The position numbers and the translations under genes were made by a program. A stretch of 32,639 nt of DNA from Streptococcus parasanguinis (GTDB lineage Bacteria; Bacillota; Bacilli; Lactobacillales; Streptococcaceae), in NCBI GenBank assembly GCA_018365265.1, contig JAGZKI010000027.1:1-32639 (forward strand), given 5' to 3'. Of this stretch, positions 24,042 through 32,544 are shown in pieces (position 1 is the stretch's first letter; every line of letters begins with the position of its first letter). The notes below the pieces were generated by a model. The model was not told the DNA's origin. It made no database searches and was given only the letters and a program-made list of their open reading frames with translations.

Positions 24042-25109
24042 ATGAAAAAATATTTTAATCTACGCTCGATCATGATTGCGGTCAGTATTTTATTGTGCTT
24101 AGTGGGAACAAGCGCACTGGGCTACTTGCATCTTACGCAACCAACAGCATCAGCAATTGAAAAAAAAGCAAAGAAAACAAAAGAAGCAAAAGAACAAGAT
24201 ATCGAAAAGTCTACCCCTGAGACGAAAAAACCACGTGTCAAATCTCCTGAAGCTAAGCAAGCAGTAGTAGATGCAGACATGGAAACGATGAGCGCTTATG
24301 GCCTTGTCTATGATTATGCTAATAAAGGCTTGGTAGAGGTTGTTCAGGATTTCCTAGCGGAAAGTGGAATTGATCCGTCACAAGTTGCCTTCACGTATCG
24401 CAATGCCATTACAGGAGAGCAATTTGCCATGAATGATCTCCAACCAATGACGGCAGGTAGTACCTATAAGCTACCCTTGAACATGTTGGTGGTGGATGAA
24501 GTCGCAAAGGGCAAACTGAATTTAACAGACCGGTTTGACATTACCAATACCTACTATGAATATGTAGGGGAGCATGACAATTACGTTGCCGCCTTTGATG
24601 GAGCTATGTCTATCCCTGATATGCAGCGCTATTCATTGGTTTATTCTGAAAATACCCCGGCCTATGCTTTGGCAGATCGTTTAGGGGGAATGGAGCAAGC
24701 GCGTAAGCTATTCAGTCGCTATGGTCAATCTCGTTCACCAGAGGTTAAAACCTTTAGCGAAGATAATAAAACGACAACTGATTATTACATCCATGTCTTG
24801 GAATATCTTTGGAATCATCAAGAAAAATATGCAGATTTACTAGAACTGATCGGGGAGTCTTTCCCAGGTGAATACTATAAAAAATTCTTGCCAGATTTGG
24901 TGATTCAACAAAAACCAGGTTATGTTGCGGAAGCACTTAATGTGGATGCGATTGTCCATGAATCGACTCCTTATTTAGTTGCCATCTACACTGCAGGACT
25001 TGGAGGTACGACTCCAGAAAGTTCTGAAATCAGTGGCGTTGGTCTTTATCAATTAGGGCAACTGGCTTATGTTATCAATGAATGGCATCGTGTCAATATG
25101 AATGAATAA
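24042..25109 (+). CDS. Class A beta-lactamase-fold serine hydrolase, membrane-anchored
   Basis: The 355-residue protein has an N-terminal membrane anchor or signal (about 9-28), then a Lys/Glu-rich linker to about 75. A beta-lactamase-like domain follows with S140-T-Y-K143 (the SxxK nucleophile motif) and S202-E-N204 (matching the SDN position). No clear KTG triad is visible where a true beta-lactamase would have one; the C-terminal region has ISGVG instead. Such proteins in streptococci are probably cell-wall-related hydrolases rather than antibiotic resistance enzymes; this is inference. It forms a single-gene unit between its own promoter and a strong terminator. Confidence 0.85.
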   Translation: MKKYFNLRSIMIAVSILLCLVGTSALGYLHLTQPTASAIEKKAKKTKEAKEQDIEKSTPETKKPRVKSPEAKQAVVDADMETMSAYGLVYDYANKGLVEVVQDFLAESGIDPSQVAFTYRNAITGEQFAMNDLQPMTAGSTYKLPLNMLVVDEVAKGKLNLTDRFDITNTYYEYVGEHDNYVAAFDGAMSIPDMQRYSLVYSENTPAYALADRLGGMEQARKLFSRYGQSRSPEVKTFSEDNKTTTDYYIHVLEYLWNHQEKYADLLELIGESFPGEYYKKFLPDLVIQQKPGYVAEALNVDAIVHESTPYLVAIYTAGLGGTTPESSEISGVGLYQLGQLAYVINEWHRVNMNE

Positions 25110-25114
25110 TCGAC

Positions 25115-25146
25115 AAAAGGTCTGAGCAAAACTCAGACCTTTTCTT
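25115..25146 (+). terminator. Rho-independent terminator after the serine hydrolase gene
   Basis: A perfect 12-bp stem (25115-25126 with 25132-25143) with a 5-base loop ends in a short T-rich run. Confidence 0.85.
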
Positions 25147-25231
25147 CTAACAAAATATCATGAAAATGACTTGGTGTTTCGAATCACTTTTCTGTTCTAA
25201 AGAGACTTCTTTCCCTTTTCTATAAAAAGTA

Positions 25232-25240
25232 TGTTATACT
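25232..25240 (+). promoter_or_regulatory. Extended -10 promoter for flp
   Basis: TGTTATACT, with no clear -35. Just downstream, TACTA-CTAA-TAGTA forms a small dyad across the predicted start of transcription, a possible operator. Confidence 0.6.
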
Positions 25241-25268
25241 ACTAATAGTAATAAGAGGAAGTATAGAC

Positions 25269-25958
25269 ATGATTACAAAGGAAGATTACCAGTTGCTCCG
25301 CTCGCATCCAGCCTTTTCTGCGCTACCAGTGGAGCTATTTGATAAATTAGCTGTTGAAATTCATGCCAGGGATATCCCTAAAGGACAAATTTTATTTTAT
25401 GCAGGAGATAAGCGGGAGCGCATTTTTCTTCTGGCAAAAGGCTTTGCTCGTATTGAGCAATTTGATTCGTCGGACCAATTCTCCTATATGGATTATATAA
25501 AGAAGGGAGCTTTGTTCCCTTATGGTGGGATGTTCCAGGATGAGCGTTACCATTATACAGCTAGTGCAGTGACGGATTTGCGTTGTTTCGTGATCCCCGT
25601 CAATCTCTATGAATTATATGCCCAAGAGAGCAAGGAGCAGTTGCTCTTTATTACGAGAAAGCTATCCTCCGTCCTAGAATTTCAAGAGTTGCGCTTGCGT
25701 AATGTCGTGACAGCTAGTGCCAGTGAGCGCGTGATTCAATCCTTAGCCATTCTGTGCAAGGATTATGAAAGTCTAGGAAATCAGCTTCCATTTCCAATTA
25801 GTATGAAGGAAATGGCCAAATTAGCAGCCACAACCCGAGAAACCGTCAATCAAGTTTTAAAGAAACTCATCGATTCTCATAAGATCCAGTATGAGAGAAA
25901 ACAACTAACTTTTCTAGATACAGCCTACTTTTTAAAGAGTTTTGAAGAGATCAACTAA
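25269..25958 (+). CDS. flp: Crp/Fnr-family transcriptional regulator (Flp/ArcR type) linked to the arc operon
   Basis: The 229-residue protein has an N-terminal cyclic-nucleotide-binding-like beta-barrel (about 15-120, DIPKGQILFYAGDKRERIFLL), a dimer helix, and a C-terminal Crp-type helix-turn-helix near 175-205 (MKEMAKLAATTRETVNQVLK). The recognition helix has TRETVN. There is no N-terminal cysteine cluster, so it is not an iron-sulphur Fnr; only two cysteines are seen, near 107 and 160. In oral streptococci a gene in this position, flp, activates the arginine deiminase operon, from established knowledge. The same role is inferred here from its place directly before arcA. It is transcribed separately, with its own promoter and terminator. 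Confidence 0.88.
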   Translation: MITKEDYQLLRSHPAFSALPVELFDKLAVEIHARDIPKGQILFYAGDKRERIFLLAKGFARIEQFDSSDQFSYMDYIKKGALFPYGGMFQDERYHYTASAVTDLRCFVIPVNLYELYAQESKEQLLFITRKLSSVLEFQELRLRNVVTASASERVIQSLAILCKDYESLGNQLPFPISMKEMAKLAATTRETVNQVLKKLIDSHKIQYERKQLTFLDTAYFLKSFEEIN

Positions 25959-25977
25959 TTTGTTGATCTTTTTTTAT
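25948..25977 (+). terminator. Rho-independent terminator overlapping the flp stop codon
   Basis: AGATCAAC pairs with GTTGATCT around a 6-base loop containing the TAA stop codon, followed by T7. It separates flp from the arc operon. Confidence 0.85.
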
Positions 25978-26111
25978 TTTTTACAAAAAAATATATATTC
26001 ATAAAAATAATATAAAAGGCAAAATATGCAAAGAAAACGCTTCATATTAACTAAAAAATAGGAAAGATTCAAAAAAACGCCAAATTCTTTGCATTCAAAA
26101 AGTAGAATCCT

Positions 26112-26142
26112 TTGTGAAAGCGGTACCAATAAAGAATATAAT
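26112..26142 (+). promoter_or_regulatory. arcA promoter with catabolite (cre) site over the -35
   Basis: TATAAT lies at 26137-26142, with only a weak TTGTGA at 26112-26117 (19-base spacing) as -35, as expected for an activator-dependent promoter. TGAAAGCGGTACCA at 26115-26128 matches the CcpA cre consensus well and overlaps the -35 and spacer. CcpA would therefore block RNA polymerase when glucose is plentiful. The upstream ~150 bases are AT-rich, with room for activator sites, but I recognise none with confidence. Confidence 0.75.
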
Positions 26143-26155
26143 AACAATTGTAATA

Positions 26156-26171
26156 AGCTTGTGAACAAGCT
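26156..26171. promoter_or_regulatory. Dyad in the arcA leader, possible Crp/Fnr-family site
   Basis: AGCTTGT-GA-ACAAGCT is a perfect 7-bp inverted repeat. Overlapping it, TGTGA-N6-TCAAA (26160-26175) matches the Crp-family consensus TGTGA-N6-TCACA at 9 of 10 positions. It lies just downstream of the predicted start of transcription, an unusual place for an activator. Confidence 0.45.
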
Positions 26172-26194
26172 CAAAGAAAAAAGGAGGATGACAG

Positions 26195-27424
26195 ATGTCA
26201 ACTAAACCAATTCATGTTTTCTCAGAAATTGGAAAACTGAAAAAAGTAATGTTGCACCGTCCAGGTAAAGAGTTGGAAAACTTGATGCCTGACTATCTAG
26301 AGCGTCTTCTTTTTGATGATATTCCATTCTTGGAAGATGCACAAAAAGAACACGACAATTTTGCTCAAGCGCTTCGTAACGAAGGAATCGAAGTACTTTA
26401 TCTTGAAAAATTGGCAGCTGAGTCATTGACTACTCCAGAAATTCGCGAACAATTCATCGAAGAATATCTTGATGAAGCAAACATTCGTGGACGCCAAACT
26501 AAAAACGCTATTCGCGAAATCCTTCGTGGTATTGAAGACAACCAAGAATTGGTTGAAAAAACAATGGCTGGTTTTCAAAAAGCTGAGCTTCCAGAAATTC
26601 CAGAAGCTGACAAAGGCTTGACTGACCTTGTTGAATCTGACTACCCATTTGCGATTGATCCAATGCCAAACTTGTACTTCACACGTGACCCATTTGCTAC
26701 AATTGGGAATGCAGTATCATTGAACCACATGTATGCTGATACACGTAACCGTGAAACCTTGTATGGTAAATACATCTTCAAATATCACCCAGTATATGGT
26801 GGTAATGTAGATTTGGTATACAACCGTGAAGAAGATACTCGTATCGAAGGTGGGGACGAATTGGTCCTTTCTAAAGATGTCTTGGCAGTTGGTATCTCAC
26901 AACGTACAGATGCTGCATCAATTGAAAAATTGTTGGTAAACATCTTCAAGAAGAACGTTGGCTTCAAGAAAGTATTGGCCTTCGAATTTGCGAACAACCG
27001 TAAATTCATGCACTTGGATACAGTATTCACAATGGTGGACTACGATAAATTCACCATCCACCCAGAAATCCAAGGCAACCTTCGCGTCTTCTCTGTAACA
27101 TATGAAAATGAAGCATTGAAGATTGTTGAAGAAAAAGGTGATTTGGCTGAATTGCTTGCTGAAAACCTTGGTGTTGAAAAAGTTACATTGATCCCTTGTG
27201 GTGATGGCAATGTGGTTGCAGCTGCTCGTGAACAATGGAACGACGGTTCAAATACTCTTACAATCGCACCTGGTGTGGTTGTTGTATACGATCGTAACAC
27301 AGTTACAAACAAGAAATTAGAAGAATACGGACTTCGTTTGATTAAGATCCGCGGAAGTGAATTGGTTCGCGGTCGTGGTGGACCTCGTTGTATGTCAATG
27401 CCATTCGAACGTGAAGAAATCTAA
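26195..27424 (+). CDS. arcA: Arginine deiminase
   Basis: ArcA hydrolyses arginine to citrulline and ammonia, the first step of the arginine deiminase pathway. The 409-residue protein has the catalytic cysteine at 399 in RGGPRCMSMPFERE, the PNLYFTRDP motif near 162, EGGDE near 215 and the catalytic histidine region KFMHLDTVF near 270. Codon use is strongly biased toward preferred codons, implying high expression. The start ATG follows a strong AAGGAGGATGACAG. It is the first gene of the operon. A strong hairpin separates it from arcB. Confidence 0.97.
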   Translation: MSTKPIHVFSEIGKLKKVMLHRPGKELENLMPDYLERLLFDDIPFLEDAQKEHDNFAQALRNEGIEVLYLEKLAAESLTTPEIREQFIEEYLDEANIRGRQTKNAIREILRGIEDNQELVEKTMAGFQKAELPEIPEADKGLTDLVESDYPFAIDPMPNLYFTRDPFATIGNAVSLNHMYADTRNRETLYGKYIFKYHPVYGGNVDLVYNREEDTRIEGGDELVLSKDVLAVGISQRTDAASIEKLLVNIFKKNVGFKKVLAFEFANNRKFMHLDTVFTMVDYDKFTIHPEIQGNLRVFSVTYENEALKIVEEKGDLAELLAENLGVEKVTLIPCGDGNVVAAAREQWNDGSNTLTIAPGVVVVYDRNTVTNKKLEEYGLRLIKIRGSELVRGRGGPRCMSMPFEREEI

Positions 27425-27435
27425 TGTAGAAGACC

Positions 27436-27470
27436 GGGAGCTGGTCTTTGAGGATCAGCTCTTTCTTCTT
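27436..27470 (+). terminator. Intercistronic hairpin between arcA and arcB
   Basis: An 11-bp stem with G-U pairs (27436-27446 with 27453-27463) and a 6-base loop is followed by TCTTCTT. The tail is poor for full termination, so it is more likely a processing, stabilising or partial-termination element. Confidence 0.6.
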
Positions 27471-27509
27471 ACTGATCAATACTAGAAAGAAAATAGGAGA
27501 CAATTAGAA

Positions 27510-28526
27510 ATGACAGATTCAGTATTCCAAGGACGTAGCTTCTTGGCAGAAAAAGACTTTACACGTGCAGAGTTAGAATACCTTATCGGACTTTCAGCTC
27601 ACTTGAAAGACCTTAAAAAACGCAACATTGAACACCACTATCTTGCTGGTAAAAACATTGCGCTTTTGTTTGAAAAAACTTCAACTCGTACTCGTGCTGC
27701 CTTCACAACAGCAGCTATTGACCTTGGTGCTCACCCAGAATACCTAGGTGCCAACGACATCCAACTTGGTAAAAAAGAATCTACAGAAGATACTGCTAAA
27801 GTTCTTGGACGTATGTTTGACGGTATTGAATTCCGTGGTTTCAGCCAACGTATGGTTGAAGAATTGGCTGAATTCTCAGGTGTTCCAGTATGGAATGGTT
27901 TGACTGACGAATGGCACCCAACTCAAATGCTTGCAGACTACTTGACAGTTCAAGAAAACTTTGGACGTTTGGAAGGTTTGACACTTGTATACTGTGGTGA
28001 TGGCCGTAACAACGTTGCGAACAGCCTTCTTGTAACAGGTGCTATCCTTGGTGTGAACGTACACATCTTCTCACCAAAAGAACTCTTCCCAGAAAAAGAA
28101 ATCGTTGAATTGGCAGAAGGATTTGCAAAAGAAAGTGGCGCTCATATCTTGATCACTGAAGATGCTGACGAAGCAGTGAAAGGTGCAGACGTACTTTACA
28201 CTGACGTTTGGGTATCAATGGGTGAAGAAGACAAATTTGCAGAACGTGTTGCCCTTTTGAAACCTTACCAAGTAAACATGGATTTGATTAAGAAAGCTGA
28301 TAACGAAGACTTGATCTTCTTGCACTGCTTGCCAGCCTTCCACGATACAAATACTGTTTACGGTAAAGATGTTGCTGAAAAATTCGGCGTAGAAGAAATG
28401 GAAGTTACTGACGAAGTGTTCCGCAGCAAATATGCTCGTCACTTTGACCAAGCTGAAAACCGTATGCACACTATCAAAGCGGTTATGGCAGCTACTCTTG
28501 GTAACTTGTACATTCCAAAAGTTTAA
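27510..28526 (+). CDS. arcB: Ornithine carbamoyltransferase, catabolic
   Basis: ArcB splits citrulline with phosphate into ornithine and carbamoyl phosphate. The 338-residue protein has the carbamoyl phosphate site STRTR near 57-61, HPTQ near 136-139, the ornithine motif D..VSMG near 233-239 and the HCLP loop near 273-276. The family also includes biosynthetic ArgF; the catabolic assignment rests on the operon. Biased codon use matches arcA. Confidence 0.97.
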   Translation: MTDSVFQGRSFLAEKDFTRAELEYLIGLSAHLKDLKKRNIEHHYLAGKNIALLFEKTSTRTRAAFTTAAIDLGAHPEYLGANDIQLGKKESTEDTAKVLGRMFDGIEFRGFSQRMVEELAEFSGVPVWNGLTDEWHPTQMLADYLTVQENFGRLEGLTLVYCGDGRNNVANSLLVTGAILGVNVHIFSPKELFPEKEIVELAEGFAKESGAHILITEDADEAVKGADVLYTDVWVSMGEEDKFAERVALLKPYQVNMDLIKKADNEDLIFLHCLPAFHDTNTVYGKDVAEKFGVEEMEVTDEVFRSKYARHFDQAENRMHTIKAVMAATLGNLYIPKV

Positions 28527-28552
28527 GACTTTATAACCGTATACCAACAGCT

Positions 28553-28594
28553 ATAGGGGCTGGACTGCTAGCTTTAGTCCTGCCCCTATTTTTT
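28553..28594 (+). terminator. Terminator-like hairpin between arcB and arcC
   Basis: ATAGGGGC pairs with GCCCCTAT, enclosing GGACT/AGTCC, and is followed by T6. By structure it is a full rho-independent terminator inside the operon, 18 bases before arcC. It probably lets only part of transcription continue. Confidence 0.8.
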
Positions 28595-28611
28595 ATAGAA
28601 AGGGAAAACTT

Positions 28612-29556
28612 ATGACAAGAAAAATCGTCGTTGCTTTGGGAGGAAATGCTATTCTCTCATCTGATCCTTCTGCTCAAGCTCAACAAGAAGCACTTGTAGA
28701 AACAGCAAAACATTTAGTCAAATTAATCAAAAACGGGGATGACTTGATCATCACTCACGGAAATGGTCCTCAAGTAGGGAACCTTTTGCTCCAACACTTG
28801 GCAGCAAACTCTGAAAAGAACCCTGCTTTCCCACTTGATTCATTAGTTGCAATGACCGAAGGAAGCATTGGCTACTGGCTTCAAAATGCTCTTCAAAATG
28901 CTCTTCTTGAAGAAGGAATCGAAAAAGACGTGGCTTCTGTTGTGACACAAGTCGTTGTTGATAAGAACGACCCAGCTTTTGTCAACCTCAGCAAACCAAT
29001 CGGTCCATTCTACTCAGAAGAAGAAGCAAAAGCAGAAGCTGAAAAATCTGGAGCAACTTTCAAAGAAGATGCTGGTCGTGGCTGGCGTAAAGTTGTGGCT
29101 TCACCAAAACCAGTGGATATCAAAGAAATCAATACCATCCGTACTTTGTTGAACGACGGTCAAGTCGTTGTGGCAGCCGGTGGTGGCGGTATCCCAGTTG
29201 TGAAAGAAGCAGATGGTAGCCTATCTGGTGTTGAAGCTGTCATCGATAAAGACTTCGCCTCTCAACGTTTGGCTGAATTAGTAGAAGCAGACCTCTTCAT
29301 CGTCTTGACTGGTGTCGATTATGTCTTTGTGAACTACAACAAACCAGACCAAGCAAAATTGGAACATGTTAATGTGGCTCAATTGGAAGAATATATCAAA
29401 CAAGACCAATTTGCACCAGGAAGCATGCTTCCTAAAGTGGAAGCTGCCATTGCCTTCGTCAATGGTCGTCCAGAAGGAAAAGCAGTTATTACGTCACTTG
29501 AAAACCTTGGCTCTTTGATTGAGTCTGAAAGTGGAACAATTATTCAAAAATACTAA
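28612..29556 (+). CDS. arcC: Carbamate kinase
   Basis: ArcC transfers phosphate from carbamoyl phosphate to ADP, giving ATP, CO2 and ammonia. This is the energy-yielding step of the pathway. The 314-residue protein begins with the amino-acid-kinase glycine loop KIVVALGGNAIL and contains ITHGNGPQVGN near 46-56, VAAGGGGIPV near 188 and IDKDFASQRLAEL near 212. The ribosome-binding site is AAAGGGAAA. It follows a terminator-like hairpin and precedes arcD by 124 bases. Confidence 0.97.
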   Translation: MTRKIVVALGGNAILSSDPSAQAQQEALVETAKHLVKLIKNGDDLIITHGNGPQVGNLLLQHLAANSEKNPAFPLDSLVAMTEGSIGYWLQNALQNALLEEGIEKDVASVVTQVVVDKNDPAFVNLSKPIGPFYSEEEAKAEAEKSGATFKEDAGRGWRKVVASPKPVDIKEINTIRTLLNDGQVVVAAGGGGIPVVKEADGSLSGVEAVIDKDFASQRLAELVEADLFIVLTGVDYVFVNYNKPDQAKLEHVNVAQLEEYIKQDQFAPGSMLPKVEAAIAFVNGRPEGKAVITSLENLGSLIESESGTIIQKY

Positions 29557-29620
29557 TGAAAGATTAGGAAAAAACTAGTATTTTAAAGCTTATTGTGATA
29601 GAATAAATCTATAGGTAAGC

Positions 29621-29645
29621 GTTTTACAAGATGCTCTTGTAAAAC
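29621..29645. repeat. Perfect 11-bp hairpin between arcC and arcD
   Basis: GTTTTACAAGA and TCTTGTAAAAC flank a 3-base loop. No T run follows (ATCACTC), so termination is unlikely. An RNA processing or stabilising stem, or a protein site, would fit. Confidence 0.75.
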
Positions 29646-29680
29646 ATCACTCACACTTTGTTGCGTTAGGAGGAAGACAA

Positions 29681-31192
29681 ATGAGTGAAAAAACGAAAAA
29701 AGGATTTAAGATGCCTTCATCTTTTTCCGTATTGTTAATTATCATTGCTATTATGGCAGTGTTAACTTGGATTATTCCAGCTGGTCAATACAAGGTTGAC
29801 GATGCAGGTGCTATCATTGCAGGTAGTTATGAATCTGTAAAAGCACATCCTCAAGGGATTTGGGATGTCTTGATGGCCCCAATCAATGCCATGCTTGGTA
29901 AAGCACCAACCAGTGCAGCGATTGACGTAGCCTTCTTTATCTTGATGGTCGGTGGTTTCCTTGGTGTTGTGAATGAAACAGGTACCCTTGATGTAGGGAT
30001 TGCTTCTATCGTTCGTAAATACAAAGGCCGCGAAAAAATGTTGATTTTGATCTTGATGCCATTGTTTGCCCTTGGTGGTACAACTTATGGTATGGGTGAA
30101 GAAACCATGGCCTTCTATCCACTTCTTGTACCTGTTATGATGTCCGTTGGTTTTGACAGCTTGACAGGGGTAGCCATTATCCTCTTAGGATCCCAAATCG
30201 GATGTTTGGCGTCAACATTGAACCCATTTGCGACAGTTATCGCTTCTGATACTGCAGGTATCTCAAGTGCTTCAGGTCTCTTGCTCCGTGTAATCTTCTG
30301 GATTGTCTTGACAGGACTTAGCACATACTATGTATACCGTTATGCAGATAAGGTTCAAAAAGACCCAACCAAATCTCTCACCTATGCAACTCGTGAAGAA
30401 GATTTGAAACACTTCAATGTTGATAGTGGCGAAGAAATTCCTTCACAAATGAACAAGAAACAAAAACGTGTCTTGCTCGTCTTCATCTCAACATTCGTTA
30501 TCATGGTTGCTGGATTTATCCCATTCAAAGATTTGGGTATTAAATTCTTTGAAACCTTCAACGAATCTCTCCATAAAATTCCAGTACTTGGTCAATTGAT
30601 CGGTAACACAGATGCTCTTGGTACATGGTACTTCCCTCAAACAGCTATGCTCTTTGCCTTCATGGGAATCCTCGTTGGTATCATTTATGGCTTGAAAGAA
30701 GATAATATCATTTCATCCTTCATGAATGGTGCAGCTGACCTCTTGAGTGTTGCTCTTATCGTAGCGGTAGCACGTGGTATCCAAGTCATCATGAACGACG
30801 GTATGATCACTGCGACAATTCTTCACTGGGGTGAAGAAGGACTGAAGGGTCTTTCATCTCAATTGTTCATTGTCTTGACTTACATTTTCTACTTGCCAAT
30901 GTCATTCTTGATCCCATCATCATCTGGTCTTGCCAGTGCAACAATGGGTATCATGGCACCTCTTGGTAAATTCGTCAATGTACCAGGTAGCTTGATTGTC
31001 ACAGCTTACCAATCTGCATCTGGTGTCTTGAACTTAATCGCACCAACTTCAGGTATCGTAATGGGAGCTCTTGCTCTTGGACGTGTTGACTTGAGTGCAT
31101 GGTGGAAATTCATGGGTAAATTGGTCGTAGCGATTGTTGTGATCACCATTGCCCTTCTTCTACTAGGAACTGTGGTTCCATTCTTGCAATAG
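29681..31192 (+). CDS. arcD: Arginine:ornithine antiporter, YfcC/DcuC-superfamily type
   Basis: This polytopic membrane protein of 503 residues has about 12 hydrophobic segments. It fits the YfcC (DcuC-like) carrier family that fills the ArcD role in oral streptococci, rather than the APC-family ArcD of Pseudomonas and Lactococcus. It is expected to exchange external arginine for internal ornithine, which needs no energy. The start ATG follows a strong TTAGGAGGAAG. Substrate is inferred from the operon. The arcT gene follows after 17 bases. Confidence 0.9.
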   Translation: MSEKTKKGFKMPSSFSVLLIIIAIMAVLTWIIPAGQYKVDDAGAIIAGSYESVKAHPQGIWDVLMAPINAMLGKAPTSAAIDVAFFILMVGGFLGVVNETGTLDVGIASIVRKYKGREKMLILILMPLFALGGTTYGMGEETMAFYPLLVPVMMSVGFDSLTGVAIILLGSQIGCLASTLNPFATVIASDTAGISSASGLLLRVIFWIVLTGLSTYYVYRYADKVQKDPTKSLTYATREEDLKHFNVDSGEEIPSQMNKKQKRVLLVFISTFVIMVAGFIPFKDLGIKFFETFNESLHKIPVLGQLIGNTDALGTWYFPQTAMLFAFMGILVGIIYGLKEDNIISSFMNGAADLLSVALIVAVARGIQVIMNDGMITATILHWGEEGLKGLSSQLFIVLTYIFYLPMSFLIPSSSGLASATMGIMAPLGKFVNVPGSLIVTAYQSASGVLNLIAPTSGIVMGALALGRVDLSAWWKFMGKLVVAIVVITIALLLLGTVVPFLQ

Positions 31193-31209
31193 AATAAAGT
31201 AGGTGTTTC

Positions 31210-32544
31210 ATGAAAAATAGAATAAAGAACGATGTAAAAGAGCAGTATTTAAACTCGCTTCAAACCATCATTTCTTACCCCTCAGTATTAAACGAAGGGG
31301 AAAATGGAACACCGTTTGGACAAGCTATCCAAGATGTCCTAGAAAAAACCTTAGAGCTTGCTCGAGAATTAGGTTTTCAAACATATATAGATCCTGAAGG
31401 ATACTATGGATATGCAGAGATCGGTCAGGGGGAAGAACTCCTGGCCGTTCTTTGTCACTTGGATGTTGTTCCAGCCGGTGATCTAAAAGATTGGCAAACG
31501 CCACCTTTTGAAGCGACCATTGTCGGTGATTATTTAGTAGGTCGTGGTGTGCAGGATGATAAGGGGCCGTCCCTCGCTGCTCTCTATGCAGTTAAGAGTT
31601 TGCTGGATGATGGCATCCAGTTTACCAAACGAATCCGCTTTATCTTTGGGACGGATGAAGAAACCTTGTGGCGCTGTATGAACCGCTACAACCAAATCGA
31701 AGAACAAGCAGATCTTGGATTTGCACCGGATTCCTCTTTCCCATTAACCTATGCTGAAAAAGGCTTATTACAAGTGAAATTGCATGGTCCAGGTTGGGAT
31801 GATCTTCCCTTACAGGCTGGACAGGCCCTCAATGTTGTTCCAGACAAGGCGACCTATGCTGGTCATCGTTTGGAGGAGTTGCTTCCTGTTTTGGATCAAA
31901 GTGGGGTTCAGTATAGCCAAACAGAAGATTCTGTAACTGTTTTGGGTGTTTCCAAGCACTCTAAAGATGCAGCTGAAGGAGTGAATGCTATTGTCGGTTT
32001 AGCGGAAAGTTTATCCCTCATCCAACCCCATCCAGCTTTGCTCTTTATCGCAGATGCTGTTGGTGAGGATGCAACGGGAGAAGCACTATTTGGCCCTATT
32101 TCAGATGAACCAAGTGGGGATCTTTCCTTCAATCTTGCGACCCTTGTGATCGATCAAGAACAATCGGAAATCGGGATTGATATCCGGATCCCCGTCTTAG
32201 CAGACAAGGATGCCTTGGTAGCTCGTTTGCAAGAAATTGCAGCTAGTTATCAGTTGGAATATGAAGAGTTTGATTATTTAGCTCCTTTATATGTTCCTTT
32301 GGATAGTCCTTTAGTCAGCTCTTTGATGGCCGTCTACCAGGAAGAAACTGGTGATAAGACGCCAGCTATGTCTTCTGGTGGTGCGACATTTGCTCGGACC
32401 ATGGAAAATTGTGTCGCTTTCGGCGCTCTTTTCCCAGGTGCAGAACAGACCGAGCACCAGGCCAATGAACGAGCAAAAATTGACGATCTCTACGCTGCGA
32501 TGGAAATCTATCGAGAAGCCATTCAACGCTTAGCCACCATATAA
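31210..32544 (+). CDS. arcT: M20 family dipeptidase (PepV/Sapep-like) of the arc operon
   Basis: This 444-residue zinc-dependent peptidase of the M20 family is similar in plan to PepV. Metal ligands are visible in LCHLDVVPAGD (near 81-91), RGVQDDKGP, FGTDEET, FAPDSSFP and the C-terminal EHQANE. The lid domain lies between about 185 and 320. In streptococci the last arc gene is called arcT; the name is used for this peptidase in some species and for an aminotransferase elsewhere, so it should be read with care. It probably releases arginine from peptides. Codon bias is weaker than in arcABCD. Confidence 0.88.
   Translation: MKNRIKNDVKEQYLNSLQTIISYPSVLNEGENGTPFGQAIQDVLEKTLELARELGFQTYIDPEGYYGYAEIGQGEELLAVLCHLDVVPAGDLKDWQTPPFEATIVGDYLVGRGVQDDKGPSLAALYAVKSLLDDGIQFTKRIRFIFGTDEETLWRCMNRYNQIEEQADLGFAPDSSFPLTYAEKGLLQVKLHGPGWDDLPLQAGQALNVVPDKATYAGHRLEELLPVLDQSGVQYSQTEDSVTVLGVSKHSKDAAEGVNAIVGLAESLSLIQPHPALLFIADAVGEDATGEALFGPISDEPSGDLSFNLATLVIDQEQSEIGIDIRIPVLADKDALVARLQEIAASYQLEYEEFDYLAPLYVPLDSPLVSSLMAVYQEETGDKTPAMSSGGATFARTMENCVAFGALFPGAEQTEHQANERAKIDDLYAAMEIYREAIQRLATI

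Noticed and set aside
25269..25958. Oxygen-sensing iron-sulphur Fnr
   Set aside because: There is no N-terminal cysteine cluster, so an Fnr-type Fe-S sensor is not supported.
26025..26045. Second cre-like site upstream of arcA (around GAAAACGCTTCAT)
   Set aside because: It has about four mismatches to the cre consensus, including the 3' CA; too weak to list.
29613..29640. cre-like sequence between arcC and arcD
   Set aside because: The TG and the CG core are one base out of register with the consensus. The perfect hairpin explains the symmetry better.
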